A stretch of 64,000 nt of DNA, taken from Nigrospora sphaerica. Its lineage: Eukaryota > Ascomycota > Sordariomycetes > Amphisphaeriales > Apiosporaceae. Each line of letters starts with the position of its first letter. Positions within the stretch are counted from its first letter, which is position 1. Location: the NCBI GenBank assembly GCA_018287875.1, contig JAGVVL010000001.1, positions 1,674,001 through 1,738,000 of the forward strand, given 5' to 3'. Below, piece by piece: positions 1 through 9,993 of this stretch. Position numbers and translations under genes: made by a program. Under the pieces are notes generated by a model. The model saw only the letters and a program-made list of their open reading frames with translations. It did not search any database and was not told the origin of the DNA.

Positions 1-2
1 GC

Positions 3-176
3 CGCGGCGCCTTGGCCGGCGACCAGCCCCTTGTGGTCTTCCTCGCCAAGTTGTATGGCTACAGACTAAACCCGGACAATGTCAACGGCCTTGTCTGTGA
101 GCAGTTTTGGCCCCTTCCTCCCCAATTTGATAACGCCCGCATCCCCTCCTCCCGGAGTATAGGATTCCCATGCTGA
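3..176 (+). CDS. possible 3' end of an unidentified gene cut by the window edge
   Basis: An open frame enters from the left edge and runs to a TGA at 174-176. It reads as Gly/Leu/Val-rich, protein-like sequence (GALAGDQPLVVFLAKLYGY near the start), then loses that character after about residue 27. The real end could therefore be an intron donor rather than this stop. No start codon is visible and I do not recognise the family. It is kept only because the first residues look coding. The frame could be chance. Confidence 0.25.
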   Translation, partial: RGALAGDQPLVVFLAKLYGYRLNPDNVNGLVCEQFWPLPPQFDNARIPSSRSIGFPC

Positions 177-745
177 CTGGACCGGCTCTCAGGTGACGAC
201 GAGCTGGACAAATGCCCTGGCGTCAAAATGTGTTGCCAGGTCACTGCGTTGGTGAGGCCCTCCCCCTGTTGCTCGCTAGAGCCTTTGATCCAGCCCGTTC
301 CGAACAGATCGGCTGATTATAACAGAGCCCCGTATTGTCACTGTACTGCCAAGACTACTGATCAAATCCCTTTCGTCCACATGTTATGGACGGCACGCAG
401 ACGACAAATCGCCGTGGCTACCAGGGTTCCTCGTCTTTTCGCTTCTTGAGCCGGAAAAGAAACCAACAGATAGGGAGACGTATTGAGTATACCATAATGC
501 TACCCATTTAATGGTTCGGAGTTTGGTGTCTCGCATGCAATGCTCTATATCTTTGGATCCGCTGCGCTTCAGCGAATCGATGCAATTACATGTATACAGC
601 ACAGCAGCTGTGTGCGGGGGGAGGGGTGGGGGGCTGGAGGTCGCCTTTTCATCCATCCGAGAAGAGCCTGCCAAAGGACGTGGTGATGCTCTTGTCGTTG
701 CTCTTTTACAAACACGGTGGTCGTACACGGGTATTCATACCCACA
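177..745. other. intergenic, 3' flank of COQ1
   Basis: No credible gene. The stretch contains a G-rich tract around 616-633. It lies between the possible gene fragment at the left edge and the stop codon of COQ1, so it should hold the COQ1 3' UTR. Confidence 0.5.
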
Positions 746-2119
746 TCATTTCTGACGCTTGAGCGTCTTCATAGCCATTTCGATGAGGCCATCCTTGGCA
801 TCGCTCTCCGGGAATGTGTCAAGAGCAGCAACGGCTTGTCGGCAGTAGTCCTCAGCCAATGCGCGGGTTTGTTCGATACCGTCGCTTTGGAGCACAATAT
901 CTCGGGCCTGCGGGTTCGTTCGTCAGTTCCACTGTGCCGTCGGAGATACCGAGGGCAAGCTTACTCGTGCTACGTCGCCCTCCTGCTCGAATTTCCGCCC
1001 GACCAGTGCGCCCAACTCGGGCATGGTCTTCCAGGCAAAGAGGAGAGGCGCGGTGGCGAGACCAAGTTCCAGATCAGCCCCGGCCGGCTTCCCCAGGTCC
1101 TTCTCGGTTCTAGTATAATCCAGCATGTCATCTACCAGCTGGAACGCCAAACCCAAGTTCTTTCCGTAGGCATAAGCCGCCTCCACCGTGGTAGCGTCGG
1201 CGCGGCCAAGCAGGGCGGCTGCCCGGCACGACTTTGATATTAAGCTGGCCGTCTTCAAGTACGTTTTCTCCAGGTAGTACCTGAGGGTGGCCTCGGACCA
1301 CTTGGGATTGCGCTCGTCCCGTGCCGTGTTTTTGAGCTGCATAAACTCGCCCTCGACCAAGTTGGCAATAACGGTGGCCAGAAGCTCGACGACCTCGGGG
1401 TTCCGCAGGCGGGCCAGAGCTACCGACGCGCGGCCGAGCAGAAAATCACCAGCCAACACGGCCATTTTGTTACCAAACTCGAGGTTGGCCGAGGGATTGC
1501 CACGCCGGGCTACCGAGTGGTCGATGACGTCGTCGTGCAAAAGCGATGCCGTGTGGATCAGCTCGGTGATCTCGGCGAGCCGCCGTTGTGAGGGAAGAAT
1601 GTCGCTCTTGGTCGATTCGGGCTCAGATGAAAAGCTCGCCAGCGGCGATGTCGGGTTCACATCGCGGAGGACGTCTAATGGTGATATCGCGGTGTTGATC
1701 CTATACTCAGACGGTGGCGCAAGCTCGGGGGTTTTCGGGCACAGCGCCGAGGCCCTCGACATGAGAAGCACAATCATGGGCCGCATGTGTTTGCCTTCGG
1801 ACTGGGTGTAGTATTTGGCGGCCCGGTCGAGCGACGGGTGACCGGAACCCAGTAATTTCCGAATATCGCCAGTCAAAGCCTTCATCTCCTTGGCGACAAT
1901 ACGTAACGGGTCGATGTGCATGTCGCCCCGCGTGGCGCGCGAAACGGCATTGTTCACGATGTTGCCGGCCACCTGCACCGCGGCGCCCCATGCCGAGGCC
2001 CGCCTTGGGCTCTGGTGGTATGCCGCCCTCTGCATTCGTACCGAGCATAACGAAAGGATGGAGGTGTGTCCGGCGGCGCGGCTCCGGAGGAGCATCGAAG
2101 CTCCTGGTGGCAGCTGCAT
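746..2119 (-). CDS. COQ1: polyprenyl (hexaprenyl/solanesyl) diphosphate synthase, mitochondrial, COQ1
   Basis: Builds the long isoprenoid tail of ubiquinone from isopentenyl diphosphate in mitochondria. Two exons: 965-2119 and 746-907. The 57-bp intron (908-964) has donor GTAAGC and acceptor CGCAG, giving about 438 aa, the usual length. The first Asp-rich motif is LLHDDVIDH (about residues 194-201) and the second is LVDDMLDYT (about 328-336); both are intact. EGKHMRP near residue 108 matches the substrate-binding region. The N-terminus is Arg/Ser/Ala-rich with no acidic residue in the first 60, as expected for a mitochondrial presequence. Met-1 or Met-9 could be the start. Family and motifs are seen directly. 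Tail length (six to ten units) cannot be told from sequence alone. The gene is divergent from the VMA12-like gene. Confidence 0.93.
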
Positions 2120-2667
2120 GGCAATGGTCTTTCGCTGCGCGAACGATGGCCAATTGGCTCAGGAAAATGGTGTCGGCGGAGTCGGAAGAGGCATCAATTT
2201 CGCAAGTCTATGCCGGGTCAGAATGCTCCGGTGGTGGGTGCGAGTGCTGGGGCTGCAGGATCGCGTCGCCAAAGACGCTGGCGCTATGATTGCTCAGCCA
2301 TTTTTGAGCTCAAAAAAATTCGATGGGTCCGTTTGGGCGGCGGCGTCGGCGAGACGGATGGGCAATCAATGGATCCATCGATCCATGCAAGTGGTGTCAA
2401 CTTCTTGGTCCCGATTCGCGCCTGCCCTGTGGTGGGGGACCGGGATCTTGGGCTGGAACGAGGTAAGAGCACATGCCGGGACTGCGGCAGGTGTGGGTCG
2501 GAAGCTCGGGCTACGTACGATTAGTAGTCGATGTACTCTATTTACGTAGGGGCTCTTTCTGCGCCCGCCTTGCTCACCATCCCACCTCCAATCCGACCGT
2601 CCAAGCATCCGTCCCGTCCCTTCCGACTCGATCGTAGCCTGGGACCCTTTGCTGACCCGCCCCGGCC
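2120..2667. promoter_or_regulatory. shared divergent promoter region COQ1 / VMA12-like
   Basis: A 548-bp gap between two divergently transcribed genes must carry both promoters. Several frames are open by chance but none looks like protein. No clear TATA box was seen. Confidence 0.5.
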
Positions 2668-3605
2668 ATGGTTCTGCTCACAATGACCGCCTCGGTGGTC
2701 GAGGCATTGCAGGTGCTGTACGACACGAAAGACGGTGCTGCCACAGCTGAGAACCAGAGTGCCCAAGGCGAGGAAGCAATCAGTACCGATGTCACCAACG
2801 AAAACCCGTCCCTCGCCGACCCGACACCTGGTAATCCCATTTCCCACGAGCAAATTATCACCACCTGGCGTCAGCTCAGGGCCCAGGGCCATGAGCGATA
2901 CACTTTGGAGGGGCTTCTGCGTGGCGCGACCGTTTACGTCCCGCCGCCGCCCCCCAAGCCAGAACCCGTATGTCCTCCAATTACCCCGGCCCCGGTGGGT
3001 CTCTTTCAAGTCGAAGGACTCGGCTCATTCTACGTGCCCGTATGCAGACGGAAGAGTATAAGGCGCTCATGGCGCGATTGCGCCGGGAAGAAGAGGAACG
3101 ATCCTACGAACGTATGCTGAACGCCGCCCCTGCGCGCGAGTTCTTTGTCCAACGATTCCCAAATGCCCCTCCAATGGGCCTGGCCGATTCCTTTGCGGAA
3201 GCGAACAAGCCGTATCGACAGTCCGACATGGGCGATGACGAGGTTTCCCACGCCGAGATACAGAAGCAGGTCACGCTCATCATCAACTTCCTTGTCAGCA
3301 TAGCAGGCTGCGCGGCGGCAATCTGGATTGCGGCGCAGTGGTGGCCGACTCCCGCGCGCTTGTTTCTGACGCTGGGCGGCTGTCTTATCGTGGCCGTCGC
3401 TGAAGTTGCGGTATACTATGCGTACAACTGGCGCATGGCAGAAGGTGATAGGAAACAAGAAATGAAGCAAGAGGTCCGACAAATCATCAAGACGTGGGTC
3501 GTGGGCGAGGAGCCCAAGGAAGGCTACGAACAGACCTTGATCAAACCTAAAGAGGACGACGCGACGGAAACGCAGCTACGGAAACGAACCGTGGCCTCGG
3601 CATAG
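2668..3605 (+). CDS. VMA12: VMA12/TMEM199-family V-ATPase assembly factor of the ER
   Basis: Expected to act in the ER membrane in assembly of the V0 sector of the vacuolar H+-ATPase. Exons are 2668-2967 and 3048-3605. The 80-bp intron (2968-3047, GTATGT..TGCAG) joins PPPPPKPEP to TEEYKALMARLRREEEER, giving 285 aa. The stretch from the proline run into the charged YKALMARLRREEEE helix is the hallmark of the family. Two C-terminal membrane segments are visible (about residues 175-200 and 207-232), followed by a basic/acidic cytosolic tail. The unspliced frame continues in phase for only about 50 codons before stopping, which supports the intron. The N-terminal 60 residues are poorly conserved in character, so Met-1 versus Met-6 is not settled. 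Confidence 0.87.
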
Positions 3606-4100
3606 GCCCGCTTGCAGCGATTTGCATGCGCGAGTTATTGTGCGCCGACGGCCTTCTCCTATATCTTTGGGATTCTCCAATCCACATACACAAACGCCAA
3701 AATTATAAAATCCAATGATCTCACGATTTTACAGGGCCAGAGCTGCTGCGATGCTGCAATGCTGCGACGCTGCCGCGTCAGTATAACTTACATAGAGGTT
3801 ACTTAGGTATCTCCGTCGTCCCAACTTGCCGACCCACCTGCTTTGGCCCCCCCCCCCCCCCCACTTTGTCGCGAGTCTCGACGCGTCGCGACACTCGGGT
3901 TTCCCATTAGCGCGTGTAGCCGCCAATCACTCCATTTAGGATGTATTTCATCGCCCAGATCCGTTCTCACATGTTCGCCGGCGTCTTCCCAAAGTTGAAA
4001 CTGTCGGAGCCTTGTCCCATCCCTGCTTCTTCCTTTCCCACTGGGTGCATTGCACATACGGGATCAAGTTGGCGGCCTACACGGCAATTACTGGGTGACT
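3606..4100. other. intergenic with a C16 homopolymer
   Basis: No gene seen. A run of 16 C lies at 3847-3862. It separates two co-oriented genes and must include the 3' UTR of the VMA12-like gene and the promoter of the next gene. Confidence 0.5.
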
Positions 4101-4977
4101 ATGGAAAGATCGGCGTCAGGTGGACGAGCTGCCTCAAGGTATAGTACCCATCCTTTCGCGACGGCTCGAGTGGCGAACAGTTGACGTCTTGAACTGTATC
4201 GCCATGGCAATCGTGCATCGTTGCTGACGTTTCTCAAGAGCCACCCTGCGGACGTATAGCAAGCGCACCATTTCGCGTGACGGCGGCGAACCAGTTCCCA
4301 AAAAGCAGCGAACCGATGACGGTCCGCTCAAACCATCAAAGCCTGCCGCCACCAGTGGCCTGGCGGCGAACCAGGAGCCGGTGTCGCTAAAGACGAACCC
4401 GCAACCTGCAGCATCACAGCCGCCAGCTAGAGCGAAAAAGGGCTCTATCCTGAACTACTTTAAAGTCAGGTCGCCCACCTCGGGCACCGGCTCGTCCTGC
4501 GAACACTCTTCAGATCCAGTCCTTCCTCCCTCGACGCCGCCATCTTCACCTCCTCGTCCCCAGAGCAATCGCAAGCGGCGGAGGCTGACGACTAAGCCCA
4601 TCCACGCATCATGCGATCCACTGGCCGACGATAGTAGTGCAACGGCAATACAGCGCTCACCTGGAAGGATATCGGCACCAGGCTGTTTGACATCGCGAAA
4701 CTCCAGTGCGAGCATACCCAGCACCCAGAAACAGAAGCAGGAGACCCCTCTGGACCCTGGTAGGCGTGACACAGTGAAAAAGCCGAAACCGAGGCAGGCC
4801 ACGGTCCAGACGGTAATTAGTCTATCGCTCAACGAGAAAGGATTTGCCGTGTGTGCTGAATGCAATACACTCTACAATCCCCTCCATGAGAAGGATGTGA
4901 AGCTGCATGCGAGACAACATGCAGCCTTCGTCAAAAAGGCCAAGAGGGGAGCGTGCGTCCCTCACGTGGATGAATGA
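4101..4977 (+). CDS. small protein with ESCO/Eco1-type C2H2 zinc finger and PIP-like box
   Basis: Exons are 4101-4138 and 4239-4977. The 100-bp intron (4139-4238) has donor GTATAG and a CTGAC branch site before TCAAG, and yields 258 aa starting MERSASGGRAASRATLRTYS. The C-terminus has Cys218-x2-Cys221-x14-His236-x3-His240 in the context CAECNTLYNP...LHARQH, the zinc finger found in cohesin acetyltransferases of the ESCO/Eco1 family. KGSILNYF (80-87) resembles a PCNA-interacting box with Lys in place of the usual Gln. The middle is Ser/Pro-rich and basic. The acetyltransferase domain that follows the finger in Eco1 is missing: a stop comes 18 codons after the last His, and I find no acetyltransferase motif in the three frames up to 5661. 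The likely role is at replication forks or in cohesion, but this is inference from the finger alone. Confidence 0.75.
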
Positions 4978-5661
4978 TATGCCGTCTCTCGTGGTCGTGC
5001 CCGCGATGGCAACTGCCTGGTTTTCTCTTTTACGAGCACATTGGTGTTGATTGGAAAGGCGTCATGGGAGAACCTTGGTCTGTGTCTGGTTTTGACGATA
5101 CCCCCTGTAGAAGTGATTACGCGCGGGCTTGGTAGTATGCCGTTATAGAGATTGCGCTCGACGGCGGAAGCTTTGCTTCTATGGCACTTGGGATTTCGGG
5201 GGAATAAAAATGTTTCCTGTACCTGGTGGGCTAATCGCACTTATTCATATTAAGTATCCTGCCGCCGCGTCTGAATGGTACACGAGTAAACCTAACAATG
5301 TGTACATGACTCCAGTCTCTTCGCTGAACGAGGGGCGAACGTCTGTCCTGGGAAGGCACACGACAGTGACCATCTACACCAACTTTACCATACAGCTCCA
5401 TTTAGCAGCGAGTTCAGATGTGAGGATCGACTGGTACGCGAACTGGGGAGTGAGTGGTTTGCGTTCGTCCTACACCTACCGACCCCAGGACGTCGACAAG
5501 CGGACTGATTGGCTGCGGCGTATCCCCGCTAAGATAAAGTAGTACCGTGTGGGAATCTTGTACGCTCACTGGCGTTTCTGGTTTCCCAATAAACAACATC
5601 CCACCTGCCCGCACACTCGAAGCGGTATTGAAGAAGGCCCGGGTGCCTTCGGATAGAAGAC
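4978..5661. other. intergenic; no acetyltransferase exon found
   Basis: I read all three plus frames here for a continuation of the ESCO-finger gene and found none. AATAAA-type words at about 5203 and 5588 could serve 3' end formation. An open frame at 5129-5542 has no recognisable features. Confidence 0.5.
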
Positions 5662-7327
5662 ATGGAAGACTCTAGGCCGCTTTCTCCCTCCCATTTCGAC
5701 GGAGATGCCGAACGGGAAGGTAACGGACCTGTCCGCTGGACTGCGCCAGCGAAAGCGACCATCGGCTCACTTCTCGCCCTGCTTCTGTTGGTCAATCTTG
5801 CTACGAGCTTATATTCTCTCCCTTTGAACCGAGTCATCGAGAGACGGTTATGTCGCGAACACTACGAAGGGCAGAACCCGCCGGGCATCGACCGCGGCGG
5901 GTCTGTGCCCGAGGAGTTGTGCAAAACCGATGCTGTTCAACAGGGCCTTGCCTGGGTCCTGGGGGCAATGGAGACGATCGCTATTGTGGCCGGTGAGTCC
6001 ATGCCTGCCCGGCCGAGCCTCGCATCGCGGCTGGTGCTAATGTGTAACTGACTTCTGTAGACTTTTTGATGACCATTCCGTTGGGCTTCCTTGCTGAGAA
6101 ATACGGCCATCGGGCAATCCTCTGGCTCAATCTGGTTCCCAGGGTCTTTATGCTCGCCTGGGCCGTCATTGTCGGCTACTTTGAGCACAGTGTGCCGACC
6201 AAGGCCTTTATCGTTGGACCAGCCCTGTCATTTCTAGGCGGCGACTGTGTATTCAATGCCATCACGTATTCCTTGGCTGCGGGTATTACGGACGACGCTG
6301 TCCTACGGTGAGCTGGACCGCCTTCATTTATTGTGGTGGAGGTACTAATGACCTGGGCAGTGCTACGTATTTCGGCTGGATGAGCTCTGTAACATATATT
6401 GTCGCTCTTCTCGGTCCGGCACTGGCAGCGGCGTCAATGACCATCTTGCTGTGGCTTCCATTTTGGCTGGGCATCGTACTGCTCGTTCTGGCAATCCCCG
6501 CGATCTCTCGGCTGCCGGACCACGCGAGTGCTGGTCGCAGCTCGATAACTAGCTTCCAGGCGAGTGACCAGACCGAACCACTGCTGTCGTCACCGATTCT
6601 TAAGGCCCAGGCATCGGAGACAACCACGACCAAAGCCGTGCTAGATCGGCTGAAGAAGCTGAGAGCGATACTGGCCAGTCACCCGCGCAACTTGACGTTA
6701 TTATTTGTCTGCTTCTTCCTGTCGTCCTTGGCCAGCTCGGATACCAAGCTCCTGCCGCAGTACATCTCCAAGCGCTATGGTTGGAGTTTTGCCTCTGCAG
6801 GCTATTTGTTATCTGGTAAAGCCGTTGTCAACTTCACATTGCTTACACTGGTGATCCCCTGGCTGCTACGTTCGCGACACTCAGGTTCAGCAAACCCCAG
6901 TGAACGTACGGCGACATCGGATAGTGTCAACATGCGCTACGCCATCATGTGCTGGGTCGTTTCCGTCCTGGGCGCCTTTTTCATTGCGCTCGCAGCGAAA
7001 GTATGGACCCTCATCCCGGCATTGTTTCTGTACGCCCTGGGTTCGGCACTCCCAGTGTTCACCCTCTCGCTGCTCAAATCCCCCGCCGTCGCACCGACGC
7101 AAGACCGTCGCCCTACCCAGGTCGCCGATCCCGAAACACATATATTCTCCATGGCCATGATGGTCAAGACTCTAGGCTCGTTGCTGGGAGCACCACTGAT
7201 GGCCGCGCTCTGGGTTCACGGTATCAGGACCGGCGGGGTGGCTCTTGGGTCGCCCTATTTTGTCAGCTCAGCTTGCTATATGTTAGCAATCGTTGTTTTT
7301 ACAGGGTTTCGGCCTTCACGAGAATAG
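5662..7327 (+). CDS. MFS transporter, 12 predicted membrane segments
   Basis: Exons are 5662-5992, 6061-6307 and 6361-7327. Introns of 68 bp (5993-6060) and 53 bp (6308-6360) both have GTGAG donors and AG acceptors that keep phase; the product is 514 aa. Twelve hydrophobic segments can be counted, six on each side of a central polar loop (about residues 285-335). The loop 2-3 signature appears as GFLAEKYGHR, a variant of the MFS G-x-x-x-D-R/K-x-G-R/K motif with Glu for Asp. Substrate cannot be assigned from the sequence. It resembles fungal drug-efflux-like MFS proteins in general layout. No neighbouring biosynthetic genes point to a metabolite. Confidence 0.85.
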
Positions 7328-7878
7328 CGGCGCCGATCGGTTATATTGATAACTGAAATCCGTTACTTCCACAATCCTAAGGTGGCACATGTAGATATTG
7401 AACATGTGAGTGCGGCCACTTGGTACGGATATCCGACCAGTTAGCCCCCGACACCATAGCGTCTACCGCGAAACCTGCATGTGCTGTATATCTTCTCCAG
7501 AAAAGGGATTGGTCAAAGAAACAGGAGGAAAGCCCTGGGACTGGGGAATTCGATTTCATCTGCACCCAATACCGATTCGCAAAACGCCTTTCCTGAATGC
7601 TCGCTCTGTTGCTTCCTGAATCAATGTATCTTCATTTAGAACTCATGCTAGGAGGTACTTTGTACTTCGACTTTTGCCCAATTTATCCACTACTCACTAG
7701 TCACGGGCCCACCGCTCTGGGTATCCCTTCAGATAAGGCCCCGATAAGGAAGTTTCTTGGGAAATTTTTGGGATCGGCACCGTCAAGGAGTAGTAGGTAC
7801 TGAGTGCAACGAGTACTTCAGATTTCTGTCCAAGCCGTACAGTAGCAACCACACGATATCCGCCGAGTCGCCATCAAC
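7328..7878. other. intergenic, MFS 3' flank and NOP9 promoter
   Basis: No gene seen. Short open frames here have no protein-like composition. Confidence 0.5.
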
Positions 7879-9993
7879 ATGCCGAAGCCACGGTCAAAAC
7901 GTCAAGCGATCCGCGAAGAGCGCAAAACGAAGCGCCGCGACAACGAAGATGCCGAAGCCAGCCATTCTGCGAAGCGACAGCGCCTAGACACCGACGGCAA
8001 TGCGAACCACACAAGCAAAGACGCGGCGCCCCAGGACGACCTCACGGCCTTCCAGGAGGCTGCACGAGCCGCGGCACCGGAAAAGGAGTTCTACGGTATG
8101 CTCTCGGAGCAGGAGCAGGAATACTTTCGCTCCGTGGATGAACAGCTTGACCTCGACGACTTCCCGTCGCAAGAGGACCGCGACATCTACCTGGCCAACG
8201 TCTTCGCCGAGGCCGAGGGCAAGGAGTTGAAGCTCGCCTGCAGTCAATCGTGCTCGAGGCTCATGGAGCGTCTGATCCTCATGTCCAACACCAGGCAAAA
8301 GAAGAAGATATTCGCGCAGCTGGCGTCGCACTTTCTGAACCTCCTACAGCACCGCTTTGCCAGCCACTGTTGCGAGACGTTGTTCCTTCAATCGGCCCCC
8401 GTAGTAACGCGCGAGCTCAGCGGCGAGCGAGACGACTTTCCGACCGAGGACGAACCGGAGGCGCAACCATTGCCCACCATGGAGGAAATATTCCTCGCTA
8501 CGCTGGACGAGCTCGAAGGCCACCTGGGATACCTCCTGACAGACAAGTTTGCGTCGCACAGTCTGCGCGTCATCTTGATAATCCTGTCAGGACGGCCTTT
8601 GGAGCAGTCCTCGACCAAGTCCCTGGTGCACAGCAAGAAGAAGGAGCGTATATCGGTTCCATGGACATCCACTGGCACTGACGACGGCGACCTTAACGTT
8701 CAGCTCCGAGCTGTTCCGTCCTCCTTCACCTTGGCCGCCCAGAAAATTATCAATGATTCGACTGCGGGCATGGATTCCACCGCCCTTCGTGTGCTGGCTA
8801 CTCACCCTACCGGCAACCCCATGCTCCAGCTTCTGCTTGAGCTTGACATCTCCTTCAGTGCCAAGACCGAGGGCGATTCCAAAGATATGGCCCTGCTGTG
8901 GCGCTTGTTGCCCGGGGCCCCTGGGTCTCTCAAGGAGCCCTCCTCCCCGGCGCACGAGTTCGTCAACTCGATGCTGTACGATTCCATCGGCTCGCGCCTC
9001 CTGGAGACGCTTCTGACGCACTGCCCTGGAAAGGTGTTTAAAGCATTATGGAAATTCAATTTGGGCGACCGCATTCAGAGCCTCGTCCGCAACGACATTG
9101 CTTGTTATCCTGCCATCCGCATGCTGAACCGCGTGGGCAAGGAAGAGCTTGTGGCATCTGTGCACAAGATCCTGCCCGAGGTTCCCAAGCTCGTGTCGTT
9201 GTCAAGATACAACGTTCTCAAAGCACTCTTTGAGCGGTGTCAAGTTCGAGAGGCCAAGGAGGAGATCAACTCGCTCATGAACGCACTGGTCAAGGCCATA
9301 AACCCGGACAAGAAGAAATTGGTCCCCAAACTGTGTATCCCCCCGGAGGAAGAGAAAGAAGCCAAGAAGGGCCAGGAATCCATGCTGAAGAGCCAGTCGG
9401 TCATCCTCTCCCACGGCTGCCACCTAACGACGACGCTCCTATCCATTCCTGGCGCCCCGGCCAGCGCGATTCAGACGTCGCTGCAGGCTCTCCCGCCGGA
9501 CCTGCTCCTCTACTTGGCCACATCGTCTGCGCCTTCGGCGCACGTCCTGATGGGGGCGTTTGCCAGCCCGGCACAGAACAAGGTGTTTCACAAGGCCATT
9601 GTGGCGGCGCTGATACCTAAAACTATGGAGCTCGCGCTGTCGCCCCATGGCAGCAAGGTGCTGAACGCCATTGCCGCGATCCCGTCTAGGGCGGAGGGCA
9701 TCGCGTTACCGTTCCATCTCAAGGAACAGATTCTTACGCGACTCAGCGAGCACGAACAAGAACTACGAGATTCATTCGAGGGCCGGCGGGTCTGGAGGGC
9801 GTGGAAGGGCGACTTGTGGAAGACGCGGAGAACGGAGTGGATCGAATGGGCCAAGGAGGTGGATTCGCAGTCAGATGCCGTCCTGCCACCATGGAAGAAG
9901 AAGGCCCTGGCGGCGGCGCAGAGCAACAACCCCAACATGGTCAAGGTTGAAGATAAGAAGCGCAAGAAGGCCGTTGAGAGCGCGGAAGGATGA
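7879..9993 (+). CDS. NOP9: nucleolar Pumilio-repeat protein NOP9
   Basis: Expected to bind pre-rRNA in the nucleolus and act in 18S rRNA / 40S subunit maturation. Single exon, 704 aa, close to the family norm. The N-terminus is strongly basic (MPKPRSKRQAIREERKTKRR) and probably a nucleolar signal. Acidic FYGMLSEQEQEYFRSVDEQL (about residues 72-91) is typical of NOP9 openings. Degenerate Pumilio repeats follow, visible as FASHCCETLF, FASHSLRVIL, TGNPMLQLLLEL, LSHGCHLTTTLL and SPHGSKVLNAI. The C-terminus is Lys-rich. The predicted start context is AACATGC. It is transcribed toward the unnamed gene at 12562-13739, with 2.5 kb between them. Confidence 0.93.
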   Translation: MPKPRSKRQAIREERKTKRRDNEDAEASHSAKRQRLDTDGNANHTSKDAAPQDDLTAFQEAARAAAPEKEFYGMLSEQEQEYFRSVDEQLDLDDFPSQEDRDIYLANVFAEAEGKELKLACSQSCSRLMERLILMSNTRQKKKIFAQLASHFLNLLQHRFASHCCETLFLQSAPVVTRELSGERDDFPTEDEPEAQPLPTMEEIFLATLDELEGHLGYLLTDKFASHSLRVILIILSGRPLEQSSTKSLVHSKKKERISVPWTSTGTDDGDLNVQLRAVPSSFTLAAQKIINDSTAGMDSTALRVLATHPTGNPMLQLLLELDISFSAKTEGDSKDMALLWRLLPGAPGSLKEPSSPAHEFVNSMLYDSIGSRLLETLLTHCPGKVFKALWKFNLGDRIQSLVRNDIACYPAIRMLNRVGKEELVASVHKILPEVPKLVSLSRYNVLKALFERCQVREAKEEINSLMNALVKAINPDKKKLVPKLCIPPEEEKEAKKGQESMLKSQSVILSHGCHLTTTLLSIPGAPASAIQTSLQALPPDLLLYLATSSAPSAHVLMGAFASPAQNKVFHKAIVAALIPKTMELALSPHGSKVLNAIAAIPSRAEGIALPFHLKEQILTRLSEHEQELRDSFEGRRVWRAWKGDLWKTRRTEWIEWAKEVDSQSDAVLPPWKKKALAAAQSNNPNMVKVEDKKRKKAVESAEG

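Noticed and set aside
5129..5542. 137-codon frame after the ESCO-finger gene as a possible acetyltransferase remnant
   Set aside because: No acetyl-CoA binding or substrate motif of the Eco1 catalytic domain in any plus frame.
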